A DNA stretch of 64,000 nt from the NCBI RefSeq assembly GCF_015218165.1, contig NZ_CP048659.1, forward strand, positions 1,302,001-1,366,000, written 5' to 3'. The DNA is from Acinetobacter piscicola. GTDB taxonomy: Bacteria; Pseudomonadota; Gammaproteobacteria; Pseudomonadales; Moraxellaceae. How positions within the stretch are numbered: position 1 is the first letter of the stretch; each line of letters starts with the position of its first letter. Below are positions 54,531 to 63,799 of this stretch, one piece after another. Under the pieces are notes generated by a model. That model was not told the DNA's origin. It saw nothing but the letters and a program-made list of their open reading frames with translations, and did no database searches. The position numbers were made by a program, and so were the translations under genes.

Positions 54531-55913
54531 ATGGAAATTCAGGAAAAAAATACGCTAAAAAAAGAGCTTTCCAATCGTCATATTCAATTGATTGCACTTG
54601 GTGGTGCAATCGGAACAGGTTTATTTCTTGGACTTTCTCAAACCATTAAGCTTGCAGGACCTTCAGTATTATTAGGTTATGCTTTGGCGGGTGTGATTGC
54701 ATTTTTGATCATGCGACAACTCGGTGAAATGGTCGTACATGAGCCTGTCAGTGGTTCTTTTAGTTATTTTGCCAATAAATATTTAGGTAAAATGGCTGGC
54801 TTTATGTCAGGTTGGAATTATTGGGTGCTGTATGTTTTGGTCAGTATGGCAGAGCTTTCTGCGATTGGTACATTTATACATTTTTGGTGGCCCGAAATTC
54901 CAACATGGTTAACAGCACTGTTCTTTTTTATTTTGATCAATGGGATTAACCTCATTGATGTGAAGTTTTTTGGTGAATCTGAATTTTTATTTTCAATGAT
55001 TAAAATCATAGCGATTTTAAGCATGATTGGTTTTGGTGCTTATTTATTATTAAGTGGACAGGCAGGTCCACAGGCAAGCGTGAGTAATCTTTGGCAATTT
55101 GGTGGTTTTTTCCCCAATGGTGCACATGGTTTTATCATGGCAATGGCAATGATTATGTTTGCTTTTGGTGGGCTTGAGTTGATTGGAATCACGGCGGCAG
55201 AAACCAAAAATCCTCAGAAAACCATTCCGAAAGCAGTTAATCAAATTGTATATCGTGTCCTGATTTTTTATGTGGGTGCAATTGGGATTTTACTTTGTCT
55301 ATATCCATGGAATCAGGTTGCACAAGGTGGCAGCCCATTTGTATTAATTTTCCAATCTTTAAATAGTGGTGGCGTGGCCAATGTTTTAAATTTTGTGGTG
55401 TTGATTGCCGCGATCTCAGTTTATAACAGTTGTATTTATTGTAATACACGAATGTTACATGGTTTGGCGGAACAGGGGAATGCACCTAAATTTCTTAAGA
55501 AAGTAAATAAACGTGGCATTCCTGTGAATGCTGTTCTATTGTCATCGGCTGTGACAGCACTTTGTGTTTTGATCAATTACATCATGCCAAGCAAAGCGTT
55601 TGAGCTTTTAATGATGTTGGTGGTCTCTGCATTAGTGATTAACTGGTTAATGATTTCGATTACACATTTAAAATTTAGAAAAGTGATGTTAAGTACAAGT
55701 GAGCAGACTGCATTTAACAGTTTGTTCGCACCGTGGTCAAATTATCTCACGATTGCTTTTGTATTCTTTATTTTGATTGTGATGAGCTTTACACCAGATA
55801 TGCGCATAGCAGTGGTGATGATTCCTGTGTGGTTGGTATTTTTAGGCTTTATGTATATGGCGAAATACCGCAAGAAAGCCGCAATCATGCCTGAAGTCGG
55901 TATTTCTCGCTAA
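54531..55913 (+). CDS. Amino acid permease (AAT family, APC superfamily)
   Basis: The 460-residue product has about twelve membrane segments and the family signature RHIQLIALGGAIGTGLFLGL (residues 16-35), plus MRQLGEMVVHEPVSGSFSYFA and GFGGLELIG-type AFGGLELIGITAAETKNP. It resembles ProY/AroP-type carriers that import amino acids with protons. GGAG is 7 bases before the start. It lies next to a keto-acid decarboxylase and an Lrp regulator, which suggests aromatic or branched amino acids as substrate; that is inference. Confidence 0.9.
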   Translation: MEIQEKNTLKKELSNRHIQLIALGGAIGTGLFLGLSQTIKLAGPSVLLGYALAGVIAFLIMRQLGEMVVHEPVSGSFSYFANKYLGKMAGFMSGWNYWVLYVLVSMAELSAIGTFIHFWWPEIPTWLTALFFFILINGINLIDVKFFGESEFLFSMIKIIAILSMIGFGAYLLLSGQAGPQASVSNLWQFGGFFPNGAHGFIMAMAMIMFAFGGLELIGITAAETKNPQKTIPKAVNQIVYRVLIFYVGAIGILLCLYPWNQVAQGGSPFVLIFQSLNSGGVANVLNFVVLIAAISVYNSCIYCNTRMLHGLAEQGNAPKFLKKVNKRGIPVNAVLLSSAVTALCVLINYIMPSKAFELLMMLVVSALVINWLMISITHLKFRKVMLSTSEQTAFNSLFAPWSNYLTIAFVFFILIVMSFTPDMRIAVVMIPVWLVFLGFMYMAKYRKKAAIMPEVGISR

Positions 55914-55995
55914 ATAAAAGTTATCGCTTTGTGGTTGATATTTAACCGAGATTGTTTTATAGAATCATCCTTCGCAATAGGTTGAACCGTTTAGA

Positions 55996-56027
55996 AAAAC
56001 CGAGTGAATTTATTCGCTCGGTTTTTT
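55996..56027 (+). terminator. Permease gene terminator
   Basis: CCGAGTGAAT pairs with ATTCGCTCGG (one G-U pair) around TT, followed by TTTTTTAT. Confidence 0.88.
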
Positions 56028-56148
56028 ATGCTTATGTATTTTAAAAAGGTATTGATCATTTATTGATGATTTTATTTTTTATTTTAAAGCGATCATGCAT
56101 CGTGATATTGTTAAACACTTGTTTTAATCATTTAAATTTAAAGTATTT

Positions 56149-57174
56149 ATGCCAATAAAGACCGTTGAAACCTGGCTACATTTAACCACGCAAAAAAATC
56201 AGCAGGTGATGCGTAATGTTGCTCGTTTATGGAATATTGGTGAAAAAGCACGCGATCCCCAAGAGATTTTAGATGCTTTACACCCGTGGGGAGAGTGTAA
56301 AGATTTATATTTCCACAATTTTATTGCCCATTTATTCATAGTTTTAGGTGTTTTTATTCTGATTTTTGGTTGGATGATTGATGTTTATATTCCCTTTGCT
56401 TTGACTTTCTTGGTCGCTATGTTGTGTTTATTTTTTGCTTATTTAATTTATGAACCTCGTTCACCGATTGAAGAAGTAATACAGTTTTTAGAAAAACGCA
56501 TGTTGATGTTAAAATATGATTTACAGTTCAATCGTGTACCATCTTTTTTGCCGCAAAGTAGCAACTCGCTTTTGGTTATGAGTAAATTAAAGCAATCTTT
56601 TCCTTTATTTTCAAAAGGAAATGCGATAAATGAAATTATTCAATACATTGCTACAACATGGGAATTTGAACATAAAAAATATCCAGTCTTATTGTTTCAT
56701 TATTATTACATCAATGAATTGCCAATGAGTCAGTTCAATAAAGATCAGAATAAAACGCAAGGGATACGTAAAGATCAGTGGGGCGCTTTTGTATTTGCTA
56801 CACCCCGTTTGGGCTTTGCTGCAAGTAATCAGCGTCACGCATTTTTTGAACCCTATACACAAAAATGGTCAACCAGTGATATTTTAGTGAATGAAAATCT
56901 AAACATCTTTGGACATGATCAGAATCAACTTGCACGTCATATTAGCCCAATGATGACTTTAAAATTGAGTGATTTTTTTCAAGATTATTCAGGTGAAGTT
57001 GTATTTCATTTTGAAGAAGATATGCTGTGCTATATGGGGGATCAAAATTTGTTGCAACATCGTCAAAATATCGAAAAAATTCGAGATGTTTCGCAATTAA
57101 GAGGACATTTACGTACTTTGCGTATGCCTGAATATGAACGCTTTCAGCAACACATGCTAAACTTAATTTCATAA
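56149..57174 (+). CDS. Membrane protein of unknown function, DUF3137-like, partner of LemA
   Basis: The 341-residue product has two close membrane helices (residues of about 60-105) after a short cytoplasmic start, then a large soluble domain with FPLFSKGNAINEI and GAFVFATPRLGFAASNQRH. The order, two helices plus a soluble domain next to a LemA gene, matches DUF3137-type proteins, but I am not certain of that family. The LemA-like gene follows after 17 bases, so the two probably act together. Confidence 0.7.
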   Translation: MPIKTVETWLHLTTQKNQQVMRNVARLWNIGEKARDPQEILDALHPWGECKDLYFHNFIAHLFIVLGVFILIFGWMIDVYIPFALTFLVAMLCLFFAYLIYEPRSPIEEVIQFLEKRMLMLKYDLQFNRVPSFLPQSSNSLLVMSKLKQSFPLFSKGNAINEIIQYIATTWEFEHKKYPVLLFHYYYINELPMSQFNKDQNKTQGIRKDQWGAFVFATPRLGFAASNQRHAFFEPYTQKWSTSDILVNENLNIFGHDQNQLARHISPMMTLKLSDFFQDYSGEVVFHFEEDMLCYMGDQNLLQHRQNIEKIRDVSQLRGHLRTLRMPEYERFQQHMLNLIS

Positions 57175-57191
57175 TCAATAAGGAAAACAAT

Positions 57192-57758
57192 ATGGGCTGG
57201 TTTATTTTTATTGCAATTTTTGTCCTTATGTTTATTTGGGGAATTGCTATCCGTAATAATATTGTTCGTTATTTTAATGCGACCAAACGAGCTTGGGCTG
57301 AAGTGGCAAATTTTGAAGTACAAAAAGCCAAAATTTTAGGCAATCTAGAACAAGTTTTGACAAAATATACTGAGTTCGAAAAATCGACTTTAGAAAAAGT
57401 CACTGAATTACGTCAACAAATTTTACATCTCAATTTGAATCATACAGATGTTTCCCAATTGCAACATATTGAAAAGCTCAGTCAAGATTTGATAAAAAAT
57501 TTAAATGTCGTGGTAGAAAATTATCCTGAACTCAAAGCAGATCAGATTTATCTAAAAATGATGGGCGAGATTCAAGAGCAGAATGAAAATGTGGGCGCAG
57601 CCATTACGATTTTTAATCGAAATGTTGAAGCATTTAACAATACAATTCAAGTTTTTCCCAACAATTTAATTAATACACTGACCTTATCAAAAAAGGCAAT
57701 ACGTCCATTTTCAGATCCAATTTTGTTGAAAAATTTTGATTATCGACCAAATTTTTAA
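57192..57758 (+). CDS. LemA-family membrane protein
   Basis: The 188-residue product has one N-terminal membrane helix (residues 2-20). The LemA pattern follows: NIVRYFNATKRAWAEVANFE, then KAKILGNLEQVLTKYTEFE, a helical body and the end VEAFNNTIQVFPNNLI that corresponds to the conserved F-N-x-x-x-x-x-F-P-x-N segment. LemA proteins are helical and anchored in the inner membrane; their biochemical role is unsettled. It is the second gene of a pair. Confidence 0.85.
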   Translation: MGWFIFIAIFVLMFIWGIAIRNNIVRYFNATKRAWAEVANFEVQKAKILGNLEQVLTKYTEFEKSTLEKVTELRQQILHLNLNHTDVSQLQHIEKLSQDLIKNLNVVVENYPELKADQIYLKMMGEIQEQNENVGAAITIFNRNVEAFNNTIQVFPNNLINTLTLSKKAIRPFSDPILLKNFDYRPNF

Positions 57759-58041
57759 AATTTAAAACACACCGTTTTAGCCTATGGTTGATGTGAGTAA
57801 TCGCTTATGGATGAAGAATTGATTAACTCACATTTTTGTAAAAAATAATAAAATCGAGTTTATTGTTAAATATCCAAAAACTGCATGATCTTTGCGGTGT
57901 TTGGAAATTGTTCAATATTTATATTCATGATTATCTATTCCTATCTTTAGAAATGCTCAATGAATGAGCTTTCAAAATAAAAATATGCGAAAAATGTCAT
58001 AAAAATTATGATGTTTGTACAAGGATTAAAAGGATATTGTC

Positions 58042-59688
58042 ATGAAGACATTAGAGCAAGCGCATCAAGATTTTGATTATGAAGCATTGATTTCAAAAAG
58101 TTTAGTGGGTACACCACAAGCACTGAATGCGTACATAGAATGCTGTGAACGTTATGTTGGCTCAGATAAAGTTGCGCTGATTTGGCAAGCGAAAGATGGT
58201 AGATCTGAACAATGGACGTTTGAGCAACTTGCGGAAGCTTCAGGAAAATTAGCCAATTACTTTCAGCATGTGGGGATTCAAACTGGGGATTGTATTGCAG
58301 GTTTATTGCCGCGTACGCCTGAGTTATTAATCACTATTTTGGCAACATGGCGAATGGGGGCAATTTATCAGCCTTTATTTACTGCTTTTGAGTCGAAAGC
58401 GATAGAGCATCGCCTTGATACTGCCAATACTCAATTGGTTGTGACCAATTCAGAGCAACGAAGTAAATTAAATCATATTGAAGTTGCACAAATTTTAACG
58501 GTTTATACAGATCAACATGAGAAAAGAATTGACCCAGATTTTTGGCAAGAAGTGGGGCAACAAGATGCAGCATTTGAAGCTGTGCAACTTGGTTTTGATG
58601 ATGATTTTTTAATGATGTTTACCTCAGGAACGACAGGTTTGGCAAAATCTGTTCCTGTTCCTTTAAAGGCAGTTTTGGCATTTAAAGAATATATGTTGCA
58701 TGCAGTTGGATTAACTGAAGAAGATTCGTTTTGGAATTTAGCTGACCCTGGTTGGGCATATGGTTTGTATTATGGTATTACAGGTCCATTGGCATTAGGG
58801 CATAGCATCATTATGGATGAACGTGCATTTAGTGTAGATAATGCCTTAGAAATAATCAAAAAATACAAAGTCAGTAATTTAACAGGTTCACCAACCGCTT
58901 TTCGTATGTTCTTTGGCTTTAAAGAAAAATTTGATGCTTCAATTCAAACGCATTTGCGTGTGGTCAGTAGTGCAGGTGAACCCTTAACACCTGAAGTGAT
59001 TCATTGGTTTAATCAAGATTTAAAGGTCAATATTTTTGATCAGTATGGGCAAACTGAATTGGGAATGGTGATTGGTAATCATCATGCTTTGCAGCATCCA
59101 ATCAAGATCGGTTCAGCAGGTTTTGCAAATCCTGGGCATCGTTTTGCTGTACTCAATCAAAATCATGAAGAAGTCGAACGTGGTGGCATTGGAACATTGG
59201 CAATCGACTTTTCACAATCTCCTCTAACATGGTTTAAAGGTTATGGCGGTAATAACCGTAAATCATTTGTTGGGCATTATTATTTAACAGGCGATACGGT
59301 CAAACTCAATGAATTAGGTGGGATTGATTTTGTGGGTCGTGCTGATGATGTGATTACAACATCAGGCTATCGTGTAGGTCCTTTTGATGTTGAAAGTACA
59401 CTTTTAGAATGTGTAGAAGTATTAGAGTCAGCAGTCATTGGTAAACCTGATGTAGAGCGTACTGAAATTGTCAAAGCCTTTGTGGTTTTAAAACCTCAAG
59501 TTGCGGCATCGGCTGCGTTAGCCATTCAATTACAAGATTATGTGCGTTCTCGTTTATCTAAGCATTCATATCCACGTGAGATCGAGTTTGTAGAGCGTTT
59601 ACCAAAAACATCGAGTGGAAAAATTCAGCGTAATTTATTGAAACAACAAGAAATTGCAAAGTTACAGATGATGCAACAAGCCGTTTAA
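58042..59688 (+). CDS. AMP-forming acyl-CoA synthetase
   Basis: The 548-residue product is an ANL-superfamily adenylate-forming enzyme: MFTSGTTGLAKSVPVPLKA (P-loop), NLTGSPTAFRMFFG, DQYGQTELGMVIGNHH, YLTGDTVKLNELGGIDFVGR, DVITTSGYRVGPFDVEST (hinge) and LPKTSSGKIQRNLL with the catalytic Lys. It resembles medium-chain or short-chain acyl-CoA synthetases. The substrate is not defined by sequence alone. AAGGA is 8 bases before the ATG. It is monocistronic, with a terminator at 59707. Confidence 0.9.
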   Translation: MKTLEQAHQDFDYEALISKSLVGTPQALNAYIECCERYVGSDKVALIWQAKDGRSEQWTFEQLAEASGKLANYFQHVGIQTGDCIAGLLPRTPELLITILATWRMGAIYQPLFTAFESKAIEHRLDTANTQLVVTNSEQRSKLNHIEVAQILTVYTDQHEKRIDPDFWQEVGQQDAAFEAVQLGFDDDFLMMFTSGTTGLAKSVPVPLKAVLAFKEYMLHAVGLTEEDSFWNLADPGWAYGLYYGITGPLALGHSIIMDERAFSVDNALEIIKKYKVSNLTGSPTAFRMFFGFKEKFDASIQTHLRVVSSAGEPLTPEVIHWFNQDLKVNIFDQYGQTELGMVIGNHHALQHPIKIGSAGFANPGHRFAVLNQNHEEVERGGIGTLAIDFSQSPLTWFKGYGGNNRKSFVGHYYLTGDTVKLNELGGIDFVGRADDVITTSGYRVGPFDVESTLLECVEVLESAVIGKPDVERTEIVKAFVVLKPQVAASAALAIQLQDYVRSRLSKHSYPREIEFVERLPKTSSGKIQRNLLKQQEIAKLQMMQQAV

Positions 59689-59706
59689 GTGTTTCAGAAT
59701 TTCTCT

Positions 59707-59730
59707 AAGCACCCGAAATGGGTGCTTTGA
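59707..59730 (+). terminator. Acyl-CoA synthetase gene terminator
   Basis: AAGCACCC at 59707-59714 pairs with GGGTGCTT at 59720-59727 around GAAAT, followed by TGATTT; the T-run is short. Confidence 0.7.
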
Positions 59731-59785
59731 TTTCTGAATCTACCCTTTGATTCAAGTCGTAAAACGGTTTTTACAGGTTGACCAT

Positions 59786-59896
59786 TTAATGCGGAAATTG
59801 CACACCACATTTGACACATTCAGCAATATGTAAATGTTGCATCTCATATTGAACGAAGTGATGTTTACAAAATAATTGTTTAAACGCTTTAAACAT
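59786..59896 (-). CDS. 36-residue Cys/His-rich small protein
   Basis: A short frame reads MFKAFKQLFCKHHFVQYEMQ, then HLHIAECVKCGVQFPH. It has Cys10, His12-His13, Cys27 and Cys30 (CVKC), a plausible mini zinc-binding arrangement. AGGAG lies about 10 bases before the ATG. The codon use is natural, and the frame fills a gap that otherwise holds nothing between the acyl-CoA synthetase terminator and the next promoter. Function unknown. It is shorter than most gene callers report. Confidence 0.65.
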   Translation of the reverse strand: MFKAFKQLFCKHHFVQYEMQHLHIAECVKCGVQFPH

Positions 59897-60132
59897 TTGC
59901 CATTTACTCCTTTTATAAAAAGATAAAAATGACCTAAATTCATTGAGCGAATGAAGCTGATTTGAATAAATTAGGCTGCTTAAGAAATTATTCTACATTA
60001 TTTAAAAATATTGTCAAATTTCAATAATTTAAATTTAATTTAATGAGTGCTGAAAGTTAAATCTCCTAATCACAGTAGATCAACTATAATAATACCTCAA
60101 CTGATCAAGATTCATCTGAAAAGGATATTCCA

Positions 60133-60924
60133 GTGGTAACAGAACTTGCGCTAGATTTGGAACTCAGTGATGCAGAAATGCATCTTTATTCACGTCAAAT
60201 ACTGCTTGATGGTTGGGATATTGAAGCGCAGGAAAAATTAAAACTTGCCAATGTGCTTATTGTGGGATGTGGCGGAATTGGTTGTACCACTGCTGAATTA
60301 CTTGCACGTGCAGGTGTAGGGAAAATTACCCTGATTGATGCAGATACAATAGAAATGAGTAATTTACAACGACAAATTGCGTATAGTCAGCAAGATATTG
60401 GTTTTTATAAAGCCGAAATTTTGGCGAAACGACTGCAACAAATTAACCCTTTTATACAGGTTGAAAGTATTACAGAAAAACTCACATCAAAAAATGCTGA
60501 GCAACTCATTCATACTCAAGATTTAGTATTAGATGGTTGTGATAACTTTGAAACTCGCTATTTGGTGAATCAAATATGTACTCAGCATAATATTACTTTG
60601 ATTAGTGCGTCTGCGATTGGTTTCCAAGGGCAATTGTTTATGGTGGCAGAGCATTCGGCATGTTATGAATGTCTATTTCCCAAAGAACAACATGCCAATG
60701 AAAGCTTACGTTGTGCTGATACAGGTGTTCTGGCAACGACACCGAATGTAATGGCAAGTTTGCAAGCACATCATGCACTTTTATATTTGGGTTTAAATCG
60801 GATGGCATTGAAACAAAAACTCTTACTTTGGGATGGCTTAACAATGAAACAACGAATTTTAAGCTTTGAAAAAGATCAAGATTGTGCAAACTGTCAGGCA
60901 AGCCATACTGCAAATGTCATTTAA
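60133..60924 (+). CDS. ThiF/MoeB/HesA-family adenylyltransferase
   Basis: The GTG start at 60133 has AAGGA 7 bases ahead. The 263-residue product has the E1-like fold: MHLYSRQILLDGWDIEAQEK, GCGGIGCTTAELLARAGVGK (nucleotide binding), IDADTIEMSNLQRQ and DGCDNFETRYLVNQ. Zinc-binding Cys pairs are present (CYECLFP and DCANCQA). It adenylates the C-terminus of a small sulfur-carrier protein (MoaD or ThiS type). Which pathway it serves is not clear from the neighbours; a UbiB-family gene follows after 48 bases. Confidence 0.88.
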   Translation: MVTELALDLELSDAEMHLYSRQILLDGWDIEAQEKLKLANVLIVGCGGIGCTTAELLARAGVGKITLIDADTIEMSNLQRQIAYSQQDIGFYKAEILAKRLQQINPFIQVESITEKLTSKNAEQLIHTQDLVLDGCDNFETRYLVNQICTQHNITLISASAIGFQGQLFMVAEHSACYECLFPKEQHANESLRCADTGVLATTPNVMASLQAHHALLYLGLNRMALKQKLLLWDGLTMKQRILSFEKDQDCANCQASHTANVI

Positions 60925-60972
60925 TTTGTTAAACTCAATCCCATTATTCTTATTCTTTGCTTGTACTTAGAC

Positions 60973-62274
60973 ATGATGAAAAACAAAATTTTCTTAGATG
61001 GACTGCGCTCCGTTGCCCGTGTCGGTGAAACGGCAGTGATTGCAGCAAAAGCGGGCATTAAATATGCCACTGAAAAACCAAGTCATGCAAAATTGATGCG
61101 AGAGACTTTCGAGTCTTTAGGCTCAACCTATATTAAACTCGGACAATTTGTTGCGAGTACACCTTCATTATTTCCACGTGAATATGTGGAAGAGTTTCAA
61201 GGCTGTCTAGATCAAACGCCTTATTTACCTTTTAGCTATGTGAAAACTGTGTTAGCTGAAGAGTTTGCGGGTCGTGATTTGACTGAGATTTTTGCTTCTA
61301 TTGAAGAAAAGCCTTTAGCTTCAGCCTCTATTGCTCAAGTACACGCAGCAAAACTGGTCAGTGGCGAAGATGTTGTCATTAAAGTACAAAAACCAGGTGT
61401 AGAAACCATTCTTTATACCGATTTAAATGTACTGCATTGGGCAACGAAACTGCTTGAAAAAGCGGTGCCTAAAGTAAAATTTGCTTCATTGGCGGACATT
61501 GTGGATGAAATCAAAACACGTATGGTACGTGAGGTTGATTTTATTGAAGAGGCCAAAAACTTAGATGATTTTGTGAATTATTTAAATGTTTCACAAAATC
61601 AGGCCGCAACTGCACCAAAAGTTTATCACCAATATTCAACACGCCGTGTCTTAACCATGCAGCGTTTATATGGTGTGCCACTGACTGACTTTGAAGTTGT
61701 TAAAAAAGTGGCAAAAGACCCATCACAAGTATTAATTACCGCAATGAATACATGGTTTGGTAGTTTAATGATGTGTGAAAGTTTCCATGCCGATTTGCAT
61801 GCAGGTAACCTGATGTTACTTGAAGATGGTCGTATAGGTTTTATTGATTTTGGCATTGTAGGTCAGTTAAACCCACAAGTATGGACAGCATGTATGGCAT
61901 TTATGGATGCTTTACAACGTACTGACTATATTTTAATGGCTGAAAATATGCTGAAAATGGGCATGACAGATCAACAAATTGACACTAAAGTGCTTGCCGA
62001 TGATTTGGAGCGTTTATTTAGTGGTGTATTATTGGCAGATCCGCAGCAAATCATGACCTCAAATCCGTCTGACCTCAATGACATTATGTTGGATATGGTG
62101 GCAGTCGGTGAGCGCCATGGCATTCGTTTCCCACGTGATTTTGCTTTATTATTTAAGCAAATGTTGTATTTTGATCGTTTTATGCGTGTTCTTGCGCCAT
62201 ATACTGATATTTATGCAGATCAACGTTTGCAAATGGTACAACATCTAGATCCTGCAACTTTATTGAAGCAGTGA
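60973..62274 (+). CDS. ABC1/UbiB-family protein kinase-like ATPase
   Basis: ATG at 60973 is preferred over the upstream TTG, giving 433 residues. The product has the UbiB-family signatures YIKLGQFVASTPSLFP (KxGQ motif), ASASIAQVHAA (A-rich loop in place of the Gly-rich loop), DVVIKVQKPGV, FHADLHAGNLMLLEDG and FIDFGIVGQL. These atypical kinase-fold proteins support ubiquinone and other prenyl lipid metabolism. No C-terminal membrane pair is obvious, unlike E. coli UbiB, so it may be a paralogue. Confidence 0.88.
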   Translation: MMKNKIFLDGLRSVARVGETAVIAAKAGIKYATEKPSHAKLMRETFESLGSTYIKLGQFVASTPSLFPREYVEEFQGCLDQTPYLPFSYVKTVLAEEFAGRDLTEIFASIEEKPLASASIAQVHAAKLVSGEDVVIKVQKPGVETILYTDLNVLHWATKLLEKAVPKVKFASLADIVDEIKTRMVREVDFIEEAKNLDDFVNYLNVSQNQAATAPKVYHQYSTRRVLTMQRLYGVPLTDFEVVKKVAKDPSQVLITAMNTWFGSLMMCESFHADLHAGNLMLLEDGRIGFIDFGIVGQLNPQVWTACMAFMDALQRTDYILMAENMLKMGMTDQQIDTKVLADDLERLFSGVLLADPQQIMTSNPSDLNDIMLDMVAVGERHGIRFPRDFALLFKQMLYFDRFMRVLAPYTDIYADQRLQMVQHLDPATLLKQ

Positions 62275-62335
62275 TTGAGTGTTCCTTCTTTTAAAATGGA
62301 AGTGATAAGGGAGTTTTTTATTAGAAAATTCCCTT

Positions 62336-62367
62336 AAATATCTCCTTTTTTAAAGGAGATATTTTTT
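62336..62367 (+). terminator. Terminator between the UbiB-family gene and folB
   Basis: AAATATCTCCTTT at 62336-62348 is perfectly complementary to AAAGGAGATATTT at 62352-62364, with a TTT loop and T residues after. A second, shorter inverted repeat (AAGGGA/TCCCTT, 62308-62335) lies just before it. Confidence 0.75.
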
Positions 62368-62394
62368 AAAATTGAAATAGAGAATTTGAGTGTC

Positions 62395-62775
62395 ATGGAT
62401 GCAATTATTATTGAAGGTTTGAAAGTTGATACAGTTGTCGGCTGTTTTAATTGGGAGCGACAGATTATTCAACCTTTGATGCTAGATTTGACGATACATA
62501 CATCTTTACAACAAGCAGCAGAGTCAGATGAGTTAGTGGATACGCTGAATTATGCAGAGATTTGTGAAATTTCAGCGCATGTTATTCAAGAGGCTGCCCC
62601 AAAATTAATCGAACATGCCGCAAAATTAGTGTTGAATGCACTTTTTACTACCTTTTCTGCAATCGAATCTATTATCATTGTGGTTCGTAAGCCTGCCATT
62701 ATCCCGCAAGCAAATTCTGTAGGAATTCGTCTTGAACGCCACCGAAATGATTTTCGCCCTAGCACTCGCCAGTAA
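62395..62775 (+). CDS. folB: Dihydroneopterin aldolase
   Basis: ATG at 62395 (MDAIIIEGLKVDTVVGCF) is chosen over a TTG three codons upstream. The 126-residue product has the FolB fold markers GLKVDTVVGCFNWERQ (near residues 8-23), LDTLNYAEICEI-type DTLNYAEICEIS and the C-terminal RKPAIIPQANSVGIRLER. The enzyme cleaves dihydroneopterin to 6-hydroxymethyl-dihydropterin in folate synthesis. It overlaps folK, the next enzyme of the pathway. Confidence 0.92.
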   Translation: MDAIIIEGLKVDTVVGCFNWERQIIQPLMLDLTIHTSLQQAAESDELVDTLNYAEICEISAHVIQEAAPKLIEHAAKLVLNALFTTFSAIESIIIVVRKPAIIPQANSVGIRLERHRNDFRPSTRQ

Positions 62776-63175
62776 TCATCAACCTAAGCACTATTTTCAA
62801 AATACTTTTGCTCAAATTTCAACTTTGGGCGAGGTGATCTTTTCCAATATTTACGTTATTCCTTGTCGTGATGGTGTTGGTGCAGAATATTGGAATGCAG
62901 CTTGTTTATTAAAAAGTACCTTATCTTTAGATGAAATACAGAAGATTTTAAAAAAAATGGAACAGGACTCAGGGCGAGTCAGACCTTCACACCAAATTTC
63001 TTTAGATATTGATTTGATTGCATGGGGCAAAGACTTAAGTGAAATGCAATTTAACCCCAAAAAATTACCGTTAGCTTTAGATGTAAAAATACCCATGCGC
63101 AATATTTGGGAAAATCCTATTTTTAATCATGCAATTCATCAATATCCGCAAGTGTATCTTCATTCTGAAGTTTGA
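62747..63175 (+). CDS. folK: Divergent hydroxymethyldihydropterin pyrophosphokinase (FolK-like)
   Basis: ATG at 62747 (MIFALALASNHQPKHYF) overlaps the end of folB by 29 bases. The 142-residue product has the HPPK layout: ALALASN near the start, a NAACLLKSTLSLDEI segment, the EQDSGRVRPSHQISLDIDLI region with the two catalytic Asp (DIDLI) and a C-terminal KIPMRNIWENPI like the usual HPxxxxRxFVLxPL. The GPRTLDLDIL-type motif is altered to HQISLDIDLI, so it is a diverged member. Position after folB supports the function. Confidence 0.8.
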   Translation: MIFALALASNHQPKHYFQNTFAQISTLGEVIFSNIYVIPCRDGVGAEYWNAACLLKSTLSLDEIQKILKKMEQDSGRVRPSHQISLDIDLIAWGKDLSEMQFNPKKLPLALDVKIPMRNIWENPIFNHAIHQYPQVYLHSEV

Positions 63176-63530
63176 TTTTTTGTATATCTCGGTAAATCGC
63201 TATTCGCAATTGCTAGATTCACCATTTTATTAAGAAAAATTAAAATGTAATGTCCCGTTTTTAGCACAATTTTTTATTTTGGTATAACTAAATTATTGTT
63301 TGAATGATTTTTTTTGTTATTGTCTGATTTGTTTTTATACTTTATATCTTGAATAATTCGCGTGTAAATATATTTTTCATAGACCGCTTTTATAACTAGA
63401 GGAAGATGTTGGATGAAATCAGATCAGTAGCTTAAAGTTTATTGCTTTGAGATTGATTTGTAGATCTAACAAGATTCTTTAGAAAATTTTAAAAAATGCA
63501 AACATTGTCACAATTTTGGTGTTAAAATAG
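63176..63530. other. AT-rich intergenic region
   Basis: These 355 bases contain no supported gene or clear structure. There is a small palindrome (GCAATTGC) near 63207. They presumably include the promoter of the small membrane-protein gene. Confidence 0.4.
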
Positions 63531-63725
63531 ATGAAATTCACTATAACTAAGAAGCTTATGTTCAAGATTGCCGCATTATTTTTCATTACGACCATTTTTG
63601 CAGTCGGATATTGGACATATATCGATACAAATAAGCGTAAAGAGCAAAATATGCTTAAATTAATTCAAGAAGCCAATAAAACTATTTTAACGGTAGAAAA
63701 TAATCCCCATAATAATATGCGTTAA
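63531..63725 (+). CDS. Small membrane protein of unknown function
   Basis: The 64-residue product has one hydrophobic segment (IAALFFITTIFAVGYWTYI, residues of about 12-30) after a basic start, so the C-terminal 34 residues probably face the periplasm or remain in the cytoplasm. No good ribosome site is visible; only TAAAATAG precedes the ATG. It might be a real single-pass protein or a chance frame. Confidence 0.45.
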   Translation: MKFTITKKLMFKIAALFFITTIFAVGYWTYIDTNKRKEQNMLKLIQEANKTILTVENNPHNNMR

Positions 63726-63799
63726 CAAAGTAATCTTCAAATTATGGTGTATGGTTGGCGATTTTTAAAAAATAAATAAACAATATGGTATAATTTGCC

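Noticed and set aside
59752..59943. A 63-residue minus-strand frame
   Set aside because: It is a shadow frame across the 36-residue gene; it lacks a ribosome site and has an unlikely composition.
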